Assembly (NCBI GenBank): GCA_964586145.1 | Contig: CAZPHH010000142.1 | Coordinates: 1-6,954 of the forward strand | Reading direction: 5' to 3' | Length of the DNA: 6,954 nt | Source of the DNA: JAFGJQ01 sp964586145 | Lineage (GTDB): Bacteria > Planctomycetota > Phycisphaerae > UBA1845 | Part shown: one piece after another, positions 5,651-6,954 of the stretch | Layout of the letters: every line of letters begins with the position of its first letter | Numbering within the stretch: the first letter of the stretch is position 1 | Notes under the pieces: model-generated | Told to the model about the DNA's origin: nothing | The model's database searches: none | The model's input: the letters and a program-made list of their open reading frames with translations, nothing else | Position numbers and translations under genes: made by a program

Positions 5651-6679
5651 CTATGGCACGTCCGTGACGGCGCCGGCCGTCACCACCACGTCGGTGGCCA
5701 GCACCACGTCTTCGTCGAAGTACTTCGTGAGGGTGTACGTGCCCGCCGGAGCGGTGACCGCCACCTGTGGGTCGTTGTACGAGGCCACGAGTTCTCCCCC
5801 GACATAGATGTCATAGGCCAGCGGTCCGTTGAACCGGATCGCCCCCATCGGCACGGTCGTGACCTCACTCGCGACCACCTGCACGTCTGAGGCGTAGGTG
5901 AACCGGTCGTTGAAGTACTCTTTCAGCGTAAACGTGCCGGCTGGTGCCGTAATGATGATGTCTGGGTCGTTGTAGGTGGCGAACACCTCCTCTCCCGCTT
6001 CGTCATAGATGCCGTACGTGCCGTCTGCCGCGCCGGTGACGGTGGTCAGTTCAATACCGCCCATTTCCACCGTGGTGACCTCACCGGCCGTGACCGTTAC
6101 GTCCATGGCGTACACGAAGTCGCCGTTAAAATACTCTTTCAGTGTGAACGTGCCGGCCGGGGCGGTGATCAGAATATTGGGCTCATTGTAGCTGGAGTAC
6201 TCGGTGGCTCCGGTCGTGTCGTAGATGTCGTACTCGCCGTCCGATGCGTTCGGCACCGTCACGACTTCGAGGGCCCCCAGCGTTATGGTTGTGGTGACCC
6301 CGGCCTCGATCGGTACGTCTGTTGCGTAAACGAAATCCGCGTTGAAGTACTGCGTCAGGCGGTACAGGCCGGGGGCGAGGGGAATCGGCTCATGCGCCTC
6401 CTGGTACGTAAGCACCGAATCCGTGCCGGCGGCCCGGTAGATGTCGTAGTAGGTGTTTGTCGCCCCGTCCACCGTTTCCACTACCAGCGTGCCAAACCCC
6501 GGCGGACCGTCCGGCCCGTCGGCCGGCGGCGCGGGATCGATCTCGGTGTTCAAGGTGTCCGGCGGGTCCGAAGCGGCCCCCGGCGCGCCGGTCTGACAAC
6601 CGGTCGCCGCGCAGATAAGGGCCAGAAGGGATGCCAGGATCAGGAACTCGTGTCGATGGAAAGAGCGGAATGTGTGCAT
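5651..6679 (-). CDS. Lipoprotein built of four tandem beta-rich repeats
   Basis: The 342-residue protein starts with a lipoprotein-type signal: Arg5, His8-Arg9-His10, the hydrophobic run FLILASLLALICAA, and ATGC with the presumed lipidated Cys28. Glutamine, not aspartate, follows the cysteine, which in proteobacterial rules favours the outer membrane. A Pro/Gly/Asp-rich linker (31-62) leads to four tandem units at 64-135, 136-207, 208-279 and a shorter one at 280-342. Each follows the plan YDIYD, then TYNDP, then ITAPAGTFTLKEYFN, then DV-V-AGEVTTV-MG. By hand alignment, units 2 and 3 agree at about 44 of 72 positions. Short alternating strands and the APAGTYTL turn suggest small beta-sandwich domains of the PEGA or carboxypeptidase-regulatory kind, which I infer without certainty. 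The frame is open 32 codons upstream, but only the ATG at 6679 exposes the signal; GGGAG (6691-6695) lies 11 bases before it. Function is unknown; a surface or adhesive role is a guess. Confidence 0.83.
   Translation of the reverse strand: MHTFRSFHRHEFLILASLLALICAATGCQTGAPGAASDPPDTLNTEIDPAPPADGPDGPPGFGTLVVETVDGATNTYYDIYRAAGTDSVLTYQEAHEPIPLAPGLYRLTQYFNADFVYATDVPIEAGVTTTITLGALEVVTVPNASDGEYDIYDTTGATEYSSYNEPNILITAPAGTFTLKEYFNGDFVYAMDVTVTAGEVTTVEMGGIELTTVTGAADGTYGIYDEAGEEVFATYNDPDIIITAPAGTFTLKEYFNDRFTYASDVQVVASEVTTVPMGAIRFNGPLAYDIYVGGELVASYNDPQVAVTAPAGTYTLTKYFDEDVVLATDVVVTAGAVTDVP
5654..6490 (-). repeat. Four tandem 216-bp coding repeats in the lipoprotein gene
   Basis: The units, in coding direction, are 6490-6275, 6274-6059, 6058-5843 and 5842-5654. 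The first three are 216 bases each (72 codons) and the last is 189 bases. The best-kept DNA block encodes TFTLKEYFN and its flanks, seen near 5912-5945 and again near 6124-6157 with few differences. Elsewhere the units have drifted at the DNA level while keeping the protein pattern, so the duplication is old and held by selection. Confidence 0.85.
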
Positions 6680-6712
6680 GGTGCCAGAATCTCCCGTTCG
6701 TGTGGTTTGCCA

Positions 6713-6738
6713 GTGACGGATACGAACAGATACGTCAC
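6713..6738. promoter_or_regulatory. Possible operator upstream of the lipoprotein gene
   Basis: An inverted repeat, gtgacg (6713-6718) and cgtcac (6733-6738), encloses a direct repeat of gatacg (6719-6724 and 6729-6734). The direct copies are 10 bases apart, about one helical turn. The site is 34 to 59 bases upstream of the lipoprotein ATG, where a regulator could act. No regulator gene is present in the window. Confidence 0.35.
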
Positions 6739-6876
6739 CCGGTCCATCGGTTGAGAGATGCTTCGGATTGAGCAAACATTCCCGGACTCGGCGTTATCGG
6801 GCCTCGCGGTCGCCCGGCGGCAGCATGGCTCGGGCAGCCGTAGCCGGGTGGCAGGCCGTGGCGCCGGCTTTCCGGA
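6739..6876. other. Non-coding stretch between the possible operator and the tandem repeat
   Basis: No gene or convincing promoter is visible. The part from about 6835 to 6876 is rich in ccggg/gccgg words, and ccggctttcc at 6864-6873 looks like a decayed copy of the 18-base repeat that follows. Confidence 0.35.
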
Positions 6877-6954
6877 TGTGGGACCGGCTGCTTTTGTGGG
6901 ACCGGCTTCTGGTGTGGGACCGGCTTCTGGTGTGGGACCGGCTTTCCAGCCGGT
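6877..6954. repeat. 18-base tandem repeat ending in a perfect hairpin
   Basis: Four units of tgtgggaccggcttctgg type lie head to tail: 6877-6894 (variant end gctgcttt), 6895-6912, 6913-6930 (identical to the second) and 6931-6948. The last unit runs into gccggt, giving perfect 7-base arms accggct (6937-6943) and agccggt (6948-6954) around a 4-base loop. The element reaches the window edge and probably continues. Confidence 0.85.

Noticed and set aside
6680..6775. Upstream extension of the lipoprotein by 32 residues.
   Set aside because: It would place polar residues before the lipoprotein signal and would translate the possible operator at 6713-6738.
6877..6954. A CRISPR array at the right edge.
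   Set aside because: The 18-base units are directly adjacent with no unique spacers, and no cas gene is seen.

Overview
The window is GC-rich bacterial chromosomal DNA with five complete genes and no rRNA, tRNA, CRISPR array, transposase or phage gene that I can see. The organism is most likely a Gram-negative-type bacterium, since it has a lipoprotein signal, a Sec-exported protein and a DUF502 membrane protein. A planctomycete-like lineage, probably known from environmental DNA, is my best guess. That guess rests on overall style: long exported proteins of unknown family, a repeat-built lipoprotein, and short GC-rich tandem repeats between genes. No marker gene supports it.

Layout, left to right. 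An octamer tandem repeat and a small hairpin fill the left edge (1-43). Three minus-strand genes follow, read from right to left: an exported helical protein of unknown function (2786-4453), a DUF502 two-helix membrane protein (1953-2543) and a family GH57 alpha-glucan branching enzyme (112-1806). Hairpins lie between them (2722-2753 and 1903-1947), and the gaps of 242 and 146 bases argue for separate transcripts or a loosely coupled unit. A 399-base divergent intergenic region (4454-4852) holds overlapping palindromes just upstream of the exported-protein gene and separates it from a plus-strand short-chain dehydrogenase (4853-5638). That gene converges, with only 12 bases between stop codons, on a minus-strand lipoprotein gene made of four tandem domains of about 72 residues (5651-6679). 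Beyond it lies a 275-base non-coding stretch. It holds a possible operator (6713-6738) and ends in 18-base tandem repeats (6877-6954) that run off the window edge.

The genes do not form an obvious pathway. The GH57 enzyme points to glycogen-type storage glucan synthesis, the dehydrogenase is generic, and the two exported proteins and the DUF502 protein belong to the cell envelope. Start codons were set from visible Shine-Dalgarno sequences. This shortens three of the frames relative to their longest open reading: the DUF502 gene, the exported protein and the lipoprotein. I see no convincing new multi-gene system. The most unusual items are the repeat lipoprotein, the exported orphan protein, the palindromes in its leader, and the two different short tandem repeats at the window edges.
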